Below, piece after piece: positions 27,272 through 36,372 of a stretch of DNA of 64,000 nt. This DNA comes from Pseudomonas nabeulensis. Its GTDB lineage: Bacteria; Pseudomonadota; Gammaproteobacteria; Pseudomonadales; Pseudomonadaceae. Location of the stretch: positions 1-64,000 of the forward strand of contig NZ_QUZT01000004.1 in assembly GCF_004682045.1 (NCBI RefSeq), given 5' to 3'. Numbering within the stretch: position 1 is the stretch's first letter; each line of letters begins with the position of its first letter. A model generated the notes under the pieces. That model was not told the origin of the DNA and did not search any database. It worked only from the letters and a program-made list of their open reading frames with translations. The translations under genes were made by a program, and so were the position numbers.

Positions 27272-28615
27272 CTAGGAGTGGCTCGGTACGGAAACCGGTC
27301 CTTGCCTAACCTTTATCGGGAAATTCTCAATAACCTGTTTGACCGCCCTGTTCGCCGTGCGCGTGCAGGCGGCGGTCCCTGCGTCGCCGAACTCCTTAAC
27401 GCCGTCACCCACGTTCCACAAGTTGGCGACCGGCGTTTCGATTGGCAAATCATAGCCGGTGATCGCGCGTTGCGCCGGCCACTCATGCGCTGTCACGTCG
27501 ATCGCGACGATCATTGATTCATCGAAGCCCGGGAAGTAGTCCTTCAGGTCAGCGATGAGCAGTTGCTTTTCTTTCTCAAGGTCGAAGTCGCCACGCGCCG
27601 GACGCGGCGTGGATGCCCCGCAGTAGAGGTACCACTCACCTGGCCGCAGGATGCGCTTCTGCTCCGGTGCGCTGAAGTTGCCCGCATAGGTCAGGCGTCG
27701 GCTCTTTCCGATCAGCGCTAGGCCGGGCCACTGCACCAGCGGCTTGGGACTGGCGAAATGAATGGTAATGATCGCGGCACCATCGGTCGCTTTCTCCACC
27801 GATTCGGCGTAGCCGACAGGGAAGTTTTCAGCACCAGCGATGCGGACCGTGTTCAGCGGGCCGACATTGCTTACCACCACGTCTACTGACACGGAGATAG
27901 CTTGCCCCTCATGCTCAATCTCGGCACCGGTGACCAGGCCGTCCAAGCCGAAGATCAGCCGCTTCACCGGCGAGTTCAGCCAGACCTCGCCGCCCTGGGA
28001 TTCAATCCAGTTGGAAAGCCCCTTCCATACCTCGATCGTGCCTCCCACTGTGTAACCGATGCTCTTGAATGATGTACCCTGGGTCAGGCAGAAGAGGAAC
28101 ACCTCGGCGAGCACATCCTCACCGGAACCTGCGAAGAACGCACCGCAGACGTTGTCCACCAAGTTGTGGATACGCTTGCTGCGCGTGAACCGGTTCACCC
28201 ATTCAGTGGTGGACTGACCCTTCTTGGGACGGAAAGCAGGTGCGACCGATCCGATGAACTTGAGCAGATAGGGTACTAGCGTTCTGGCTGTTCCGGTCAG
28301 TCCTTTGCCCGGATCGACGTCAAACACGCGCCTCCCCCAAAGCAGCGAGGTCTGCGGCTCGGGTATCCACATGTCGAGCTTGAGTTCAAGGTCCTTGTAC
28401 AACTCGGCTACCGCACCGTCGCGCTCGATTGCCAGGGCACCGCTGTTCAGCAGGAACCCGTCGACCTCCCGCGTCGAGGCGCGTCCGCCGACACGCTCCA
28501 GAGACTCGACTAGCAGCGTACGATAACCAGCCTGTGTCAGCCGCGCCGCAGCGGAAACACCACCTGCACCGGCACCGATCACGAGCGCATCAAATCGAAG
28601 CTTATTTTCTATCAT
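27272..28615 (-). CDS. FAD-dependent desaturase/dehydrogenase, phytoene-desaturase type (third of three)
   Basis: A 447-aa flavoprotein: dinucleotide fold LVIGAGAGGVSAAARLTQAG, GGRAST motif after the second strand, and C-terminal FAD segment NLWNVGDGVKEFGDAGTAAC. Such enzymes remove hydride from allylic or saturated C-C bonds of isoprenoids. It is a close paralogue of the protein at 30467, sharing GTSFK-IG-PVGGTIEVWK, YAGNFSAPE, YCGAS-PRPARG and VTAHEWPAQRAITGYDLP. No signal peptide. In the cymene cluster it could act on cyclic monoterpenes, as the CtmA/CtmB limonene dehydrogenase subunits do in Castellaniella; this is inference. 524 bp separate it from the preceding FAD gene, so it may have its own promoter. 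Confidence 0.85.
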   Translation of the reverse strand: MIENKLRFDALVIGAGAGGVSAAARLTQAGYRTLLVESLERVGGRASTREVDGFLLNSGALAIERDGAVAELYKDLELKLDMWIPEPQTSLLWGRRVFDVDPGKGLTGTARTLVPYLLKFIGSVAPAFRPKKGQSTTEWVNRFTRSKRIHNLVDNVCGAFFAGSGEDVLAEVFLFCLTQGTSFKSIGYTVGGTIEVWKGLSNWIESQGGEVWLNSPVKRLIFGLDGLVTGAEIEHEGQAISVSVDVVVSNVGPLNTVRIAGAENFPVGYAESVEKATDGAAIITIHFASPKPLVQWPGLALIGKSRRLTYAGNFSAPEQKRILRPGEWYLYCGASTPRPARGDFDLEKEKQLLIADLKDYFPGFDESMIVAIDVTAHEWPAQRAITGYDLPIETPVANLWNVGDGVKEFGDAGTAACTRTANRAVKQVIENFPIKVRQGPVSVPSHS

Positions 28616-29139
28616 TGTCTTTCCTATTAATTCGCCAGAAATAACACGGGCAGAGGATTTATATGATTCTCGATTAAAACCGCCTAAGAACCGTCACACG
28701 GGGAGTCGTTCGATTGAATTAAGAATTCAGCCTCCATGCAAAGTAAAATTCCACGCAGTGCAGATTGAACGAATCGCACTGTAAAGTGAGTTACATAACT
28801 GAAACAACGGCCAGGGCTTCCGCTTCATAAATTCTAGCCACACGCTACCGTTAATTCATAACAGTTCGCATTGATTTGGTTCCCGCCTGCCCCCCGCCTT
28901 GTCTTTATATTTATCACTGCAATCTTAATGGCATTTTTTACAGTTCCCATCGTAAAGCTGATGAGCAGTTGGAAGAAGCCACACCCTCTTTCTAAGTCAT
29001 TGCCCCCGCAGCAAGTCCCACAACAACGAGGAGTCATTTGCTGCGTAATCTTCAAAATTACTGGCCTTGGTGAAACGTCAACGGCTACTAGAGCGGCACG
29101 CGTGAATCCGAACGCTCCGCTCTACCACCTTTAAACTCA
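28616..29139. other. Intergenic region between the second and third FAD genes
   Basis: 524 bp, AT-rich. No ACAGAC-N6-GTCTGT cumate operator was found. An 87-codon plus-strand frame (28871-29134) with one hydrophobic stretch lacks family resemblance and I do not call it. The region probably carries the promoter of the 27272-28615 gene. Confidence 0.45.
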
Positions 29140-30444
29140 TCAGGACAGGTCACGTACCAGCCGGTTCGCAGCCAACTCTCCGCTGAGAATTGCAGCCTCA
29201 ACACCCGCGTGAGCGAAGTAATCTCCAGCCAGATATATTCCTTTAGGCATTTGTTGATGAACCGAATCCATTTTGGCGTAATGGCCTGGCACCGCAATCG
29301 AAAGCCCACGCTTGTAATAGAAAACCTCCACAAACGACGGCTCCGGCGCGCTACCAAATACCTCGGTCACCGCCATGAGGGCTTCGCGCTTTATGTCCTC
29401 TTCACTCATGCCCTTCAACGGTGGGGTGTAGAAGTAAACGCCTACTGCCTCTCCCCCCGGAGGAACGGCCCCTGGGTGACGACGACTTTGCAACACGCAG
29501 GCACCCCAGGTTTTCACCTGGTTACCTGGTAGCGCCAGACTGACCGGGAAGTCTGGCCATGGGTTCTGCTTGTAGCAAACCTGCACATGGGCATACTCGG
29601 AATAAGTGCAGTTGCGTAGGCTCTCGCAAGCTGAATTCGGTGCCAATCCCTGCAACAGATCAGCCGATACACCCGGCTCCGATGCCAAGACTACTGCATC
29701 GACCTCCACCTCACGGCCCTGAGTGGTCACTACATATCTGGCTCCCTTGCGGCACACGGATTCGACCCTGCTGGAGAGACTCAAATGTACGCCTTGAGAA
29801 CCTTCAATCAACCAATCCGAAATCTGCCCCATTCCTTTGGGCGGAACGGAAAGCGACAGCTTGTAGAACTGCTGCACAACCGCCTGAAAAAGTGAAATAC
29901 TCAGCGAACTCAAGGGCACAGCGTACAGAAAACCCATATATGGCAGGGTAATGTACCGCGTTGCTTTATCTCCCAGCACGCGCTCAGACCACGCTTGCAG
30001 GCTCTCTCCATTGTCGTGCTTGGCTAACTCAGCGCCGTCGAAGCAGCTCTTAGGTCCGGGAGAAAATAATTGCTTTAGTACGCCGTAGGCGACGCTAAGT
30101 TTTTCGCCAAGACTGAAGACAGGAAGCTTGAGAAAGCTCATCACTTGATCGAACTCAACGGTATATCGCTGCTGATCACGGTCGATAATGTGTGCTTTAG
30201 CGTCCCAGGGCACCAACTCCTTATACTTGCCAAGCTCTTTGAGAATAGCATTGGTCCGCGGATAGATTCCCCCCATCAAAAACAGGGCTCCCGTCCCGAG
30301 GTTGAATCCCTCGCGCTGCATTTGACTGGTTCGACCACCCACTTGGTCTTGAGCGTCAAACAGATATACATCATGGCCATTCTTGCGAAGCGTATATGTC
30401 GTAGCACAACCTGCCGGTCCAGCACCAACAACTGCAATTTTCAT
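29140..30444 (-). CDS. FAD-dependent oxidoreductase, phytoene-desaturase/amine-oxidase type (second of three)
   Basis: A 434-aa flavoprotein only distantly related to its two neighbours: N-terminal MKIAVVGAGPAGCATTYTLR, then LFDAQDQVGGRTSQMQ, middle KGMGQISDWLIEGSQGVHL and C-terminal FAD motif GIYLAGDYFAHAGVEAAILS. I chose ATG 30444 since the dinucleotide fold starts there; the frame runs back to 30507 into the upstream gene. It lies 22 bp after the first FAD gene, so they are one transcript and could form a two-subunit enzyme, as CtmA and CtmB do. Function is inferred. Confidence 0.85.
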   Translation of the reverse strand: MKIAVVGAGPAGCATTYTLRKNGHDVYLFDAQDQVGGRTSQMQREGFNLGTGALFLMGGIYPRTNAILKELGKYKELVPWDAKAHIIDRDQQRYTVEFDQVMSFLKLPVFSLGEKLSVAYGVLKQLFSPGPKSCFDGAELAKHDNGESLQAWSERVLGDKATRYITLPYMGFLYAVPLSSLSISLFQAVVQQFYKLSLSVPPKGMGQISDWLIEGSQGVHLSLSSRVESVCRKGARYVVTTQGREVEVDAVVLASEPGVSADLLQGLAPNSACESLRNCTYSEYAHVQVCYKQNPWPDFPVSLALPGNQVKTWGACVLQSRRHPGAVPPGGEAVGVYFYTPPLKGMSEEDIKREALMAVTEVFGSAPEPSFVEVFYYKRGLSIAVPGHYAKMDSVHQQMPKGIYLAGDYFAHAGVEAAILSGELAANRLVRDLS

Positions 30445-30466
30445 CGAGTCACCCACAGAATTTAAG

Positions 30467-31771
30467 TTATTGGACACCGAGCGGGAAGCGGCGGCAGATC
30501 TCGTCAACGATCAACTTGGCGGTTTCCGCGCATGCTGCCGTGCCTGCGCCCCCCCACGGCTTCACCCCATCACCGACATTCCAAAGATTCTTGATTGGCG
30601 TGGTTGGCGGCAGATCGTAGCCAGTGATGGCACGTTGCGCCGGCCATTCGTGAGCTGTGACGTCTATAGCCACCACCATCGACTGATCGAATCCCGGGAA
30701 CTGCTCGCGAATATCCTCAAGCAACAAACGTTTTTCCAACTCCACATCGAACTCGCCTCGTGCTGGGCGTGGCACTGAAGCGCCGCAGTACAGGTGCCAT
30801 CCGGCCGGTGCCCGCTGCAGCTCCGGGGCACTGAAGTTGGCGGCATAGACCATGCGGCGGCTCTGGCTGAAAATCGCCAGGCACGGGAAGGATGCCAATG
30901 GTCGTGGACTGGCAAAATGCACGGTGATGATCGCAGCTGGATTACTAGCTTCACGCACGCTTCGCCCGTAGCCCTCAGGAAGATCGACTACATCGGCAAG
31001 CGCAACGGTCGCCAGTGGACCGATATTGCTAACCAGCAAACTGGTCGAGACCTCAATCAGGTCGCCTCCATTCTCGACTATTACACCGTTGACCAAGCCA
31101 TCCTCCGAGAAGTTGAGTCGGTTTGCCTTGCTCCCAAGCCAAACCTCACCCCCGCTCTTTTTGATCACGTCAACCAGCGGCTTCCACACTTCGATGGTGC
31201 CACCGACCGGCATGCCGATCTTCTTGAACGAGGTGCCCTTGGAGAAGTAGTGCAAGATCACATCCGCCGGAGCGTCTTCAGTGCTGGCTGCAAACATTGC
31301 CCCCACCACGTTGTTCATCAGACCGTGAATCCACGGACGGCGAGTGAATTTGTTGAGCCAGACCTTGAGAGACTGTCCCGGCAGCGGCCGCAACGACGGT
31401 CGTAGATTAGTGAGACTTCGCAGGATAACCGGTGCGATATTGCGGACCCAGCCCGCCGCCCCCTCAGTGATGTTGACATCATGCCCACCCACACGCAGTA
31501 CGGTACTGGAACGATGGGGCTCGTAGAGTTTCAGCTCCAAGCCAAGATCACGGTAGGTGTCCGCTACGGCGCCATCGAGTTCAATCACCAACGCCCCGGT
31601 GTTGCACAGAAAACCGTCAACCGTTCGGGTAGAAGCTCTTCCACCAATTACCTCCAGCGCCTCTAACACCAGAACACGATAGCCGTTGTGCGCCAAACGC
31701 GCTGCTGCGCAGAGACCACCGGCCCCAGCGCCAATCACAACCACATCGAAGTTACTATTTTTATTTGACAT
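30467..31771 (-). CDS. FAD-dependent desaturase/dehydrogenase, phytoene-desaturase type (first of three)
   Basis: A 434-aa flavoprotein: FDVVVIGAGAGGLCAAARLA, GGRASTRTVDGF, GTSFKKIGMPVGGTIEVWKP, SNIGPLATVALADV and C-terminal NLWNVGDGVKPWGGAGTAAC. ATG 31771 has GGAG at the right distance, so I prefer it over 31789. Close paralogue of the 27272 gene. It lies 395 bp downstream of the cymD-like gene, with no cumate operator in that gap, followed directly by the second FAD gene. Likely oxidises an isoprenoid C-C or C-H bond near the membrane; candidate substrates are monocyclic monoterpenes. Confidence 0.86.
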   Translation of the reverse strand: MSNKNSNFDVVVIGAGAGGLCAAARLAHNGYRVLVLEALEVIGGRASTRTVDGFLCNTGALVIELDGAVADTYRDLGLELKLYEPHRSSTVLRVGGHDVNITEGAAGWVRNIAPVILRSLTNLRPSLRPLPGQSLKVWLNKFTRRPWIHGLMNNVVGAMFAASTEDAPADVILHYFSKGTSFKKIGMPVGGTIEVWKPLVDVIKKSGGEVWLGSKANRLNFSEDGLVNGVIVENGGDLIEVSTSLLVSNIGPLATVALADVVDLPEGYGRSVREASNPAAIITVHFASPRPLASFPCLAIFSQSRRMVYAANFSAPELQRAPAGWHLYCGASVPRPARGEFDVELEKRLLLEDIREQFPGFDQSMVVAIDVTAHEWPAQRAITGYDLPPTTPIKNLWNVGDGVKPWGGAGTAACAETAKLIVDEICRRFPLGVQ

Positions 31772-32166
31772 AAGCGAACTCCGGACCACTCAAACAATTA
31801 GAAGTCAACACTCCTAAATAACAAACCAATATTTTGCAGAAAATGTATTCATTCGAGTGTCACCACCAACACTCTCCTCATCGATCCCCCACCAAATTTC
31901 GGTCATTGTTGTTCTTGGTTAATTCCTCGCAGTTAAAACTGTACCCAGAAATACGGCACAGTTGCGTAATGGATTGGTTGGATCGTCCCGCCTTCTCAGT
32001 TCAACTTGGCATCCCTACCTATTCCAGAATACTTCAGGGCCTTTGACTAAGCGATATAGCAATGTTGATAACAATCGTTAACCGACAGTCGATTGCGCAC
32101 CACATTCGAGCAGTTCAAGTTCTTATTTCTTCAAGCTGGATAAACGGCGCTTTATCACTGCACTAC
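31772..32166. other. Intergenic region upstream of the FAD gene pair
   Basis: 395 bp, AT-rich, with no supported gene on either strand and no ACAGAC-N6-GTCTGT palindrome. Because it separates the cymD-like gene from the flavoproteins, it may contain a separate promoter for the latter; no convincing -35/-10 pair was identified by eye. Confidence 0.45.
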
Positions 32167-33549
32167 TTAGAAGCGCTTCGTATAGGCAATAGAGGCAACG
32201 GTCTGGGAATGCGACGCTTCGATGGGTGTACCGGTTATTGGAAGGCTGTCATTGGACACTTTTTTCTTAAACCCATAGGACACACCAAAATCGATGATAT
32301 CGTCAGCACTAAACGCATATGAAACACCCCCCGTGACATTGGTGGTGGGAGTTGAGGGTATGATTGGCAATACTCCACCGGAGGAAGTTGCCTGCTGGGC
32401 ATAGTGAAAGCCAGCACGGTACACCCAGTGCGCGTCATAGCGATATTGTGCTCCCAGGGAATACACATTGGTATCCCGATAGTTGAAAGGCAATTTCAGG
32501 TCGAGGTTATCACCTGAGCCATTCTGTTTGTACTGGACGCTGATGTCCTTCATGACATCGCTCCAGAAGACGCGCTTGTAGTCAAACGAGACGGCAACTC
32601 GATCCGAGAACTCATGGTTGATGCCGACCACCAGATGAGCCGGCATCTCGAAATTGCGCAGTTTCACGGATCCAGACAGCGGAATGTTGCCGGCAGCAGC
32701 GCTTACCGCCGTCAAATCGGCATCTCCGGAGAGGTCACCAACATTCGTTTTGAAGTTATATGCCACCCCAAATCGTGTCTGCGGGGACAATTGGTAGGTC
32801 AGGCCAACTTTGCCACCCAGCCCCCAGGCATCCGTACCACCACCAGCAGCACGGTGATTGTCAGTAGACAAGTAGCCCGCCGATAGCTCCGGTACGCTCA
32901 GCAGTGCGGGGACCAACGAACCAGCCAATCGCCCCTGCCCAGCCAGACTACCGATCTGTGTTGTATCCAGCAGCAGCCCCAAGTTTACCGATGTCCACAC
33001 CGCTTCCAACGAGGCGCCGACCGACAACTTTTCATTCACCTGGTAAGCGGCAGAGAATGGCACTCGAAAAACCAACAACCGAGAGAAGCTATCCAATCCC
33101 GTATCAATGTTGTTGGTAGAGGTACGAGAGAGAAAACTATTGTCCCCGAATTGGGTTCCGACACCGTCGGAAGCAAACGCTCCAACGCCCAAAGCGTACC
33201 GCTCATCACGCCAGACAAAGGAAAGCTCTGGCCCAAAGTACGGCCCATTGTTTCGACCATGGCTATGTGAGCGAGCTGTCTCTCCGGTCTCGGTATTTTT
33301 GATCTCTAGGTCAGCAGTAATAATGTCTATACCAACGCCCAGATGCGCACCTTCCTTCATCAGGAGGAGAGTCGACGGGTTTACCATCATTCCCGCTGCT
33401 CCAATGTCATGAGCCACACCGGTTCCTCCCATACTCAGGGAGATCGGGCCATTTCCGATGAGGTTGAAGGCGTCAGTCGCGCACGCAACACCACTCCACA
33501 GGCAAGCCAAAAGACCACTGACACCGCAGCTGTATATTATCTTCTTCAT
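32167..33549 (-). CDS. cymD: Outer-membrane hydrocarbon transport protein, FadL/TodX family (CymD-like)
   Basis: A 460-aa outer-membrane beta-barrel. The signal peptide is clear (VSGLLACLWSGVACA, cleavage before TDAFNL), followed by the FadL-type N-terminal hatch GPISLSMGGTGVAHDIGAAG and VNPSTL, alternating amphipathic strands and a C-terminal aromatic residue (AYTKRF). FadL/TodX proteins let hydrophobic substrates diffuse laterally into the periplasm. Its place after the monooxygenase reductase gene matches cymD of the p-cymene operon, where it is proposed to take up hydrocarbons. Confidence 0.87.
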   Translation of the reverse strand: MKKIIYSCGVSGLLACLWSGVACATDAFNLIGNGPISLSMGGTGVAHDIGAAGMMVNPSTLLLMKEGAHLGVGIDIITADLEIKNTETGETARSHSHGRNNGPYFGPELSFVWRDERYALGVGAFASDGVGTQFGDNSFLSRTSTNNIDTGLDSFSRLLVFRVPFSAAYQVNEKLSVGASLEAVWTSVNLGLLLDTTQIGSLAGQGRLAGSLVPALLSVPELSAGYLSTDNHRAAGGGTDAWGLGGKVGLTYQLSPQTRFGVAYNFKTNVGDLSGDADLTAVSAAAGNIPLSGSVKLRNFEMPAHLVVGINHEFSDRVAVSFDYKRVFWSDVMKDISVQYKQNGSGDNLDLKLPFNYRDTNVYSLGAQYRYDAHWVYRAGFHYAQQATSSGGVLPIIPSTPTTNVTGGVSYAFSADDIIDFGVSYGFKKKVSNDSLPITGTPIEASHSQTVASIAYTKRF

Positions 33550-33587
33550 GTACCAATCCTTCTTTCTTATTATATTGAGAATGGAGT

Positions 33588-34637
33588 CTATGGATTTCGG
33601 CCATCGGTAAACTTGTCGTAGAAGACCCTTTCCAGTGGTATGGCATGCTCCGCAAGTCGAGCGATGGCAGCATCGATCATCGGCGGAGGCCCGCAGAGGT
33701 AGCCCTCCGCCCCCTCGCAGAACCCAGCAGGAATATGCTCAGTTACCAGGCCGCGCGCGCCCGCCCAACTGCTACATTCCGGTTCATGCGATAACACTGG
33801 AATGAAACGGAACTCGCCCTGCCAGTTAGCGGCGATGTTGCTGATGACCTCGAGCTGATACAGATCGCCCTGGGTTCTTGCGCCAAACAGCAGCGTACAG
33901 TCACGCTTGATGCGATTTGCCCTAGCATGCTCGAGGATACTGACCAACGGCGCTAGGCCACTTCCTCCGGCGATACACATCATCGGAGCGTCGCCACCGT
34001 GTAAATGAAAGGTGCCGTGCGGTGCCTCCATCTCCATCGGCTCATCATCTAGCTCACCGCGGAACAACGCCTCAGTGAACTCACCTCCAGGAACCTTGCG
34101 GATATAGAAGTCGAGGGTGCTGCGTCCCTTGCGCTGCGGCGCGTTGGCGAACGAATAGCTGCGGTAACGAGCGGCGCCGGGGACGCGAAGGTTGGCGTAC
34201 TGGCCAGCCACATAATGGACCGGGCGATCCGCCTGGACGGTCACTTTAAGGATGTCGTGGGTAAGCTGTTCGGTCGCCACAATACGGGCGGCGAACTGTT
34301 CGACTGGCGGCAATTCGGCCAACAGTGGATCGATCTCGATGACGGTGAGCTCGTCACGTGGGACAGCCTGGCAGGCCAGAATATAGCCTGCATCCAGCTC
34401 CGCCTTGGACAAGGTGTAACCGAATGGAGTCGCTTCCCGGACCCTACCCTGTTTCAGACGAGTCTTGCACGAGGCACAGGTGCCAACCGTACAGTCGTGC
34501 GGATAGGCAATACCGTTGGCCAAAGCGGCCTCCAGCAACGTTTGTCCCGGCGTTAAATCAATCGTCACGTCCTGGGGCAGGATTCGCAGTTGCTTCGGCG
34601 CTTTCTTGCCGAAGAGGGATTGAAAAAAACTTTGCAT
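33588..34637 (-). CDS. cymAb: p-Cymene monooxygenase reductase-like electron transfer protein (CymAb/XylA type)
   Basis: A 349-aa NADH-dependent reductase with an N-terminal plant-type 2Fe-2S domain (Cys49, Cys54, Cys57, Cys89 in HDCTVGTCASCKTRL and ILACQA), then an FAD domain (RYRSYSFANAPQ) and a nucleotide-binding domain (CIAGGSGLAPLVSILEHA). This order is that of XylA and CymAb, which pass electrons to a membrane di-iron hydroxylase. It follows the isomerase-like gene by 24 bp and the hydroxylase by about 550 bp, on the same strand. ATG 34637 is preceded by GAGG. Confidence 0.92.
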   Translation of the reverse strand: MQSFFQSLFGKKAPKQLRILPQDVTIDLTPGQTLLEAALANGIAYPHDCTVGTCASCKTRLKQGRVREATPFGYTLSKAELDAGYILACQAVPRDELTVIEIDPLLAELPPVEQFAARIVATEQLTHDILKVTVQADRPVHYVAGQYANLRVPGAARYRSYSFANAPQRKGRSTLDFYIRKVPGGEFTEALFRGELDDEPMEMEAPHGTFHLHGGDAPMMCIAGGSGLAPLVSILEHARANRIKRDCTLLFGARTQGDLYQLEVISNIAANWQGEFRFIPVLSHEPECSSWAGARGLVTEHIPAGFCEGAEGYLCGPPPMIDAAIARLAEHAIPLERVFYDKFTDGRNP

Positions 34638-34661
34638 TTGAAAAACCTCGGGAGATGCCAG

Positions 34662-35168
34662 TCACGCTGGGCGATGGAAGGCCTGCTTTGCCAGCATGCC
34701 CACAACAACAATGGAAACAACTGCAAACACCAAGGCTGGTAGTAAACCAATTACTGATGCCAAATTAGCGGTCCCCAGGGCGTTGCCTGCGAAGCTCAGT
34801 GCCCGGTTTGGTGCGAACAGCGCAGCCGCGTAGAACAAGGTGTTCGCCCAACCAACCCCGATCACACACCAGCCAAGAAGGCCCGCCCGTTGGGTGTCGA
34901 ACCCCAGAACGGGCAACGACAGGGCAACCAGGACAATCAGGAACGCGTTGAGCAACTGCCCGATATGAAATCGCACCCAACCATCGCTATTGCCAGGTAG
35001 AACCAGCGATACCAATTTGCCAGGCAAAACCTCTAGCCCGCCGATCAGACTGATCAGCAACCCCACTCCAGCCAGCAAGCCGATCAGCAGAATCAGCATG
35101 CCGTGCCCTATCATTCGTCTCTGCAGCCCCCGAATCAGGGGCTTTTCTTGGTTCGTGGACAGAGTCAT
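34662..35168 (-). CDS. Styrene-oxide-isomerase (StyC)-like integral membrane protein
   Basis: A 168-aa protein with four hydrophobic helices (about 22-44, 70-90, 96-118 and 135-160). It shares with StyC the patterns GHGML, LIGGLEVLPG, GWVRFH, WANTLFY and APNRALSF. From memory of StyC, the residues linked to haem b binding and epoxide ring opening are His58, Asn64 and Tyr103; the matching residues here are His68, Asn74 and Tyr113. StyC converts styrene oxide to phenylacetaldehyde by a Meinwald rearrangement. Here the gene is wedged 15 bp after the cymAa stop and 24 bp before cymAb, which the known cymene operon does not have. A role on a monoterpene or alkenylbenzene epoxide is inferred. Confidence 0.8.
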   Translation of the reverse strand: MTLSTNQEKPLIRGLQRRMIGHGMLILLIGLLAGVGLLISLIGGLEVLPGKLVSLVLPGNSDGWVRFHIGQLLNAFLIVLVALSLPVLGFDTQRAGLLGWCVIGVGWANTLFYAAALFAPNRALSFAGNALGTANLASVIGLLPALVFAVVSIVVVGMLAKQAFHRPA

Positions 35169-35183
35169 CCGACATGCTCCCGT

Positions 35184-36314
35184 TCAACCATGCGCCAATG
35201 CGGATTTGTCAGGTTTCTTACCACGCCCGCCCTGGTCATCGAACCAGTCTTCCCATCCCGCCCGACGATTCTGTTCCTGGGCTAGACGCCGTTCAGCCGG
35301 CGAGGCATGCTCGCTGTCCCATCGACGCAGCGCAGGCTTGATGATCACGTTGTGCCAAAGCGGTGGAATGAAGCCAGACAGGAAGCACACGATAATGCTG
35401 CGCACTGGGATCGCACCCTCGTCCGGCACCAGCTTGTAGTATGGAATGTACGAGTTCAGGTGGTGATCAGCATGGTTGGTAATTTCAAAGGCGACCAAAC
35501 GTGACAGGGTGCCGTAATGATTCCACACATGGTGTTTTTCGATCGGCGTGCCTTCCACGCGAATCTGGCCGTAGTGCTGGTAGTAGTTGAACGCCTCGAC
35601 CCAGAAACGAGCGATCAGCATTGCGGCAAAGCAAAGACCAACGGCAACCCAACCACCGATGAAGTAAATGCCCGTGAGGAATACCACCACCGTCAGCAAC
35701 GCGCGCCAGACGGAATGGCGGATGCCATAGCGCGTATGTCCGCGCTTCTCCAAGGTGTCGGCGTCGAGCTTCATTTCCAGCCCAGTGGACATAATCATCG
35801 AACGGAACACGAAGCTATACAGGTTGGTGCCACGTGATGCGGTATCGCAGTCCTCGGCTGTCCCCACGTCACGGTGGTGACCGACGACATGGACTTCCAT
35901 GCGCATGGTGTCTAGGAATGCAATCTGTCCATAGCGTCCCGCAAAGCGCGCGAGACGACCACGAGAGTGATACAACTCATGGGTTGCCGGCACACCCGGC
36001 ACCACAGAAAGCCAGGCACAACCTAAAACCCCTGCAATCATCTGCCAGTAAGTCAAATCATGATTTGCGATTGACCAGGCAAATACGACGTACATGACCG
36101 GTAGCATCAAGGTGGATAGCCATACCGGCAGATAGGCCCAGAAGTGACTCTTCATGTTGCGTTTTTTTAGATCATAAGGCAGCAGCGCGTCACCAATGGC
36201 CAGAGCCGGGAATGCCGCGATGGCGATCCAGACATAATCGCCTCCCCAATAAAAACCCAGGGTGGCCAATATTTGGATGCACGGAGCCAAATAGTACTTA
36301 ATATAATCCAACAT
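35184..36314 (-). CDS. cymAa: p-Cymene monooxygenase hydroxylase-like membrane di-iron enzyme (CymAa/XylM type)
   Basis: A 376-aa integral membrane non-haem di-iron hydroxylase. Histidine boxes: HELYH (His112, His116), HVVGHH (His142, His146, His147), NYYQHYG (His247) and NHADHH (His281, His284, His285), arranged as in XylM, CymAa and AlkB, with several membrane helices (about 12-45, 60-82, 90-108, 205-235). It oxidises the ring methyl of p-cymene to p-cumic alcohol using O2 and electrons from CymAb. XylM-type enzymes also epoxidise vinyl groups, which would fit the adjacent isomerase. The length equals the cymene enzyme as I remember it. Confidence 0.92.
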   Translation of the reverse strand: MLDYIKYYLAPCIQILATLGFYWGGDYVWIAIAAFPALAIGDALLPYDLKKRNMKSHFWAYLPVWLSTLMLPVMYVVFAWSIANHDLTYWQMIAGVLGCAWLSVVPGVPATHELYHSRGRLARFAGRYGQIAFLDTMRMEVHVVGHHRDVGTAEDCDTASRGTNLYSFVFRSMIMSTGLEMKLDADTLEKRGHTRYGIRHSVWRALLTVVVFLTGIYFIGGWVAVGLCFAAMLIARFWVEAFNYYQHYGQIRVEGTPIEKHHVWNHYGTLSRLVAFEITNHADHHLNSYIPYYKLVPDEGAIPVRSIIVCFLSGFIPPLWHNVIIKPALRRWDSEHASPAERRLAQEQNRRAGWEDWFDDQGGRGKKPDKSALAHG

Positions 36315-36372
36315 TAGTCTTCTCCTTTAGGAATAACGAATTCCTAATAGTTTTTTATTCTTTCAAGACCGC

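Noticed and set aside
28871..29134. 87-codon plus-strand frame with one hydrophobic stretch between FAD genes
   Set aside because: Opposite to the operon, no ribosome site of note, unfavourable composition.
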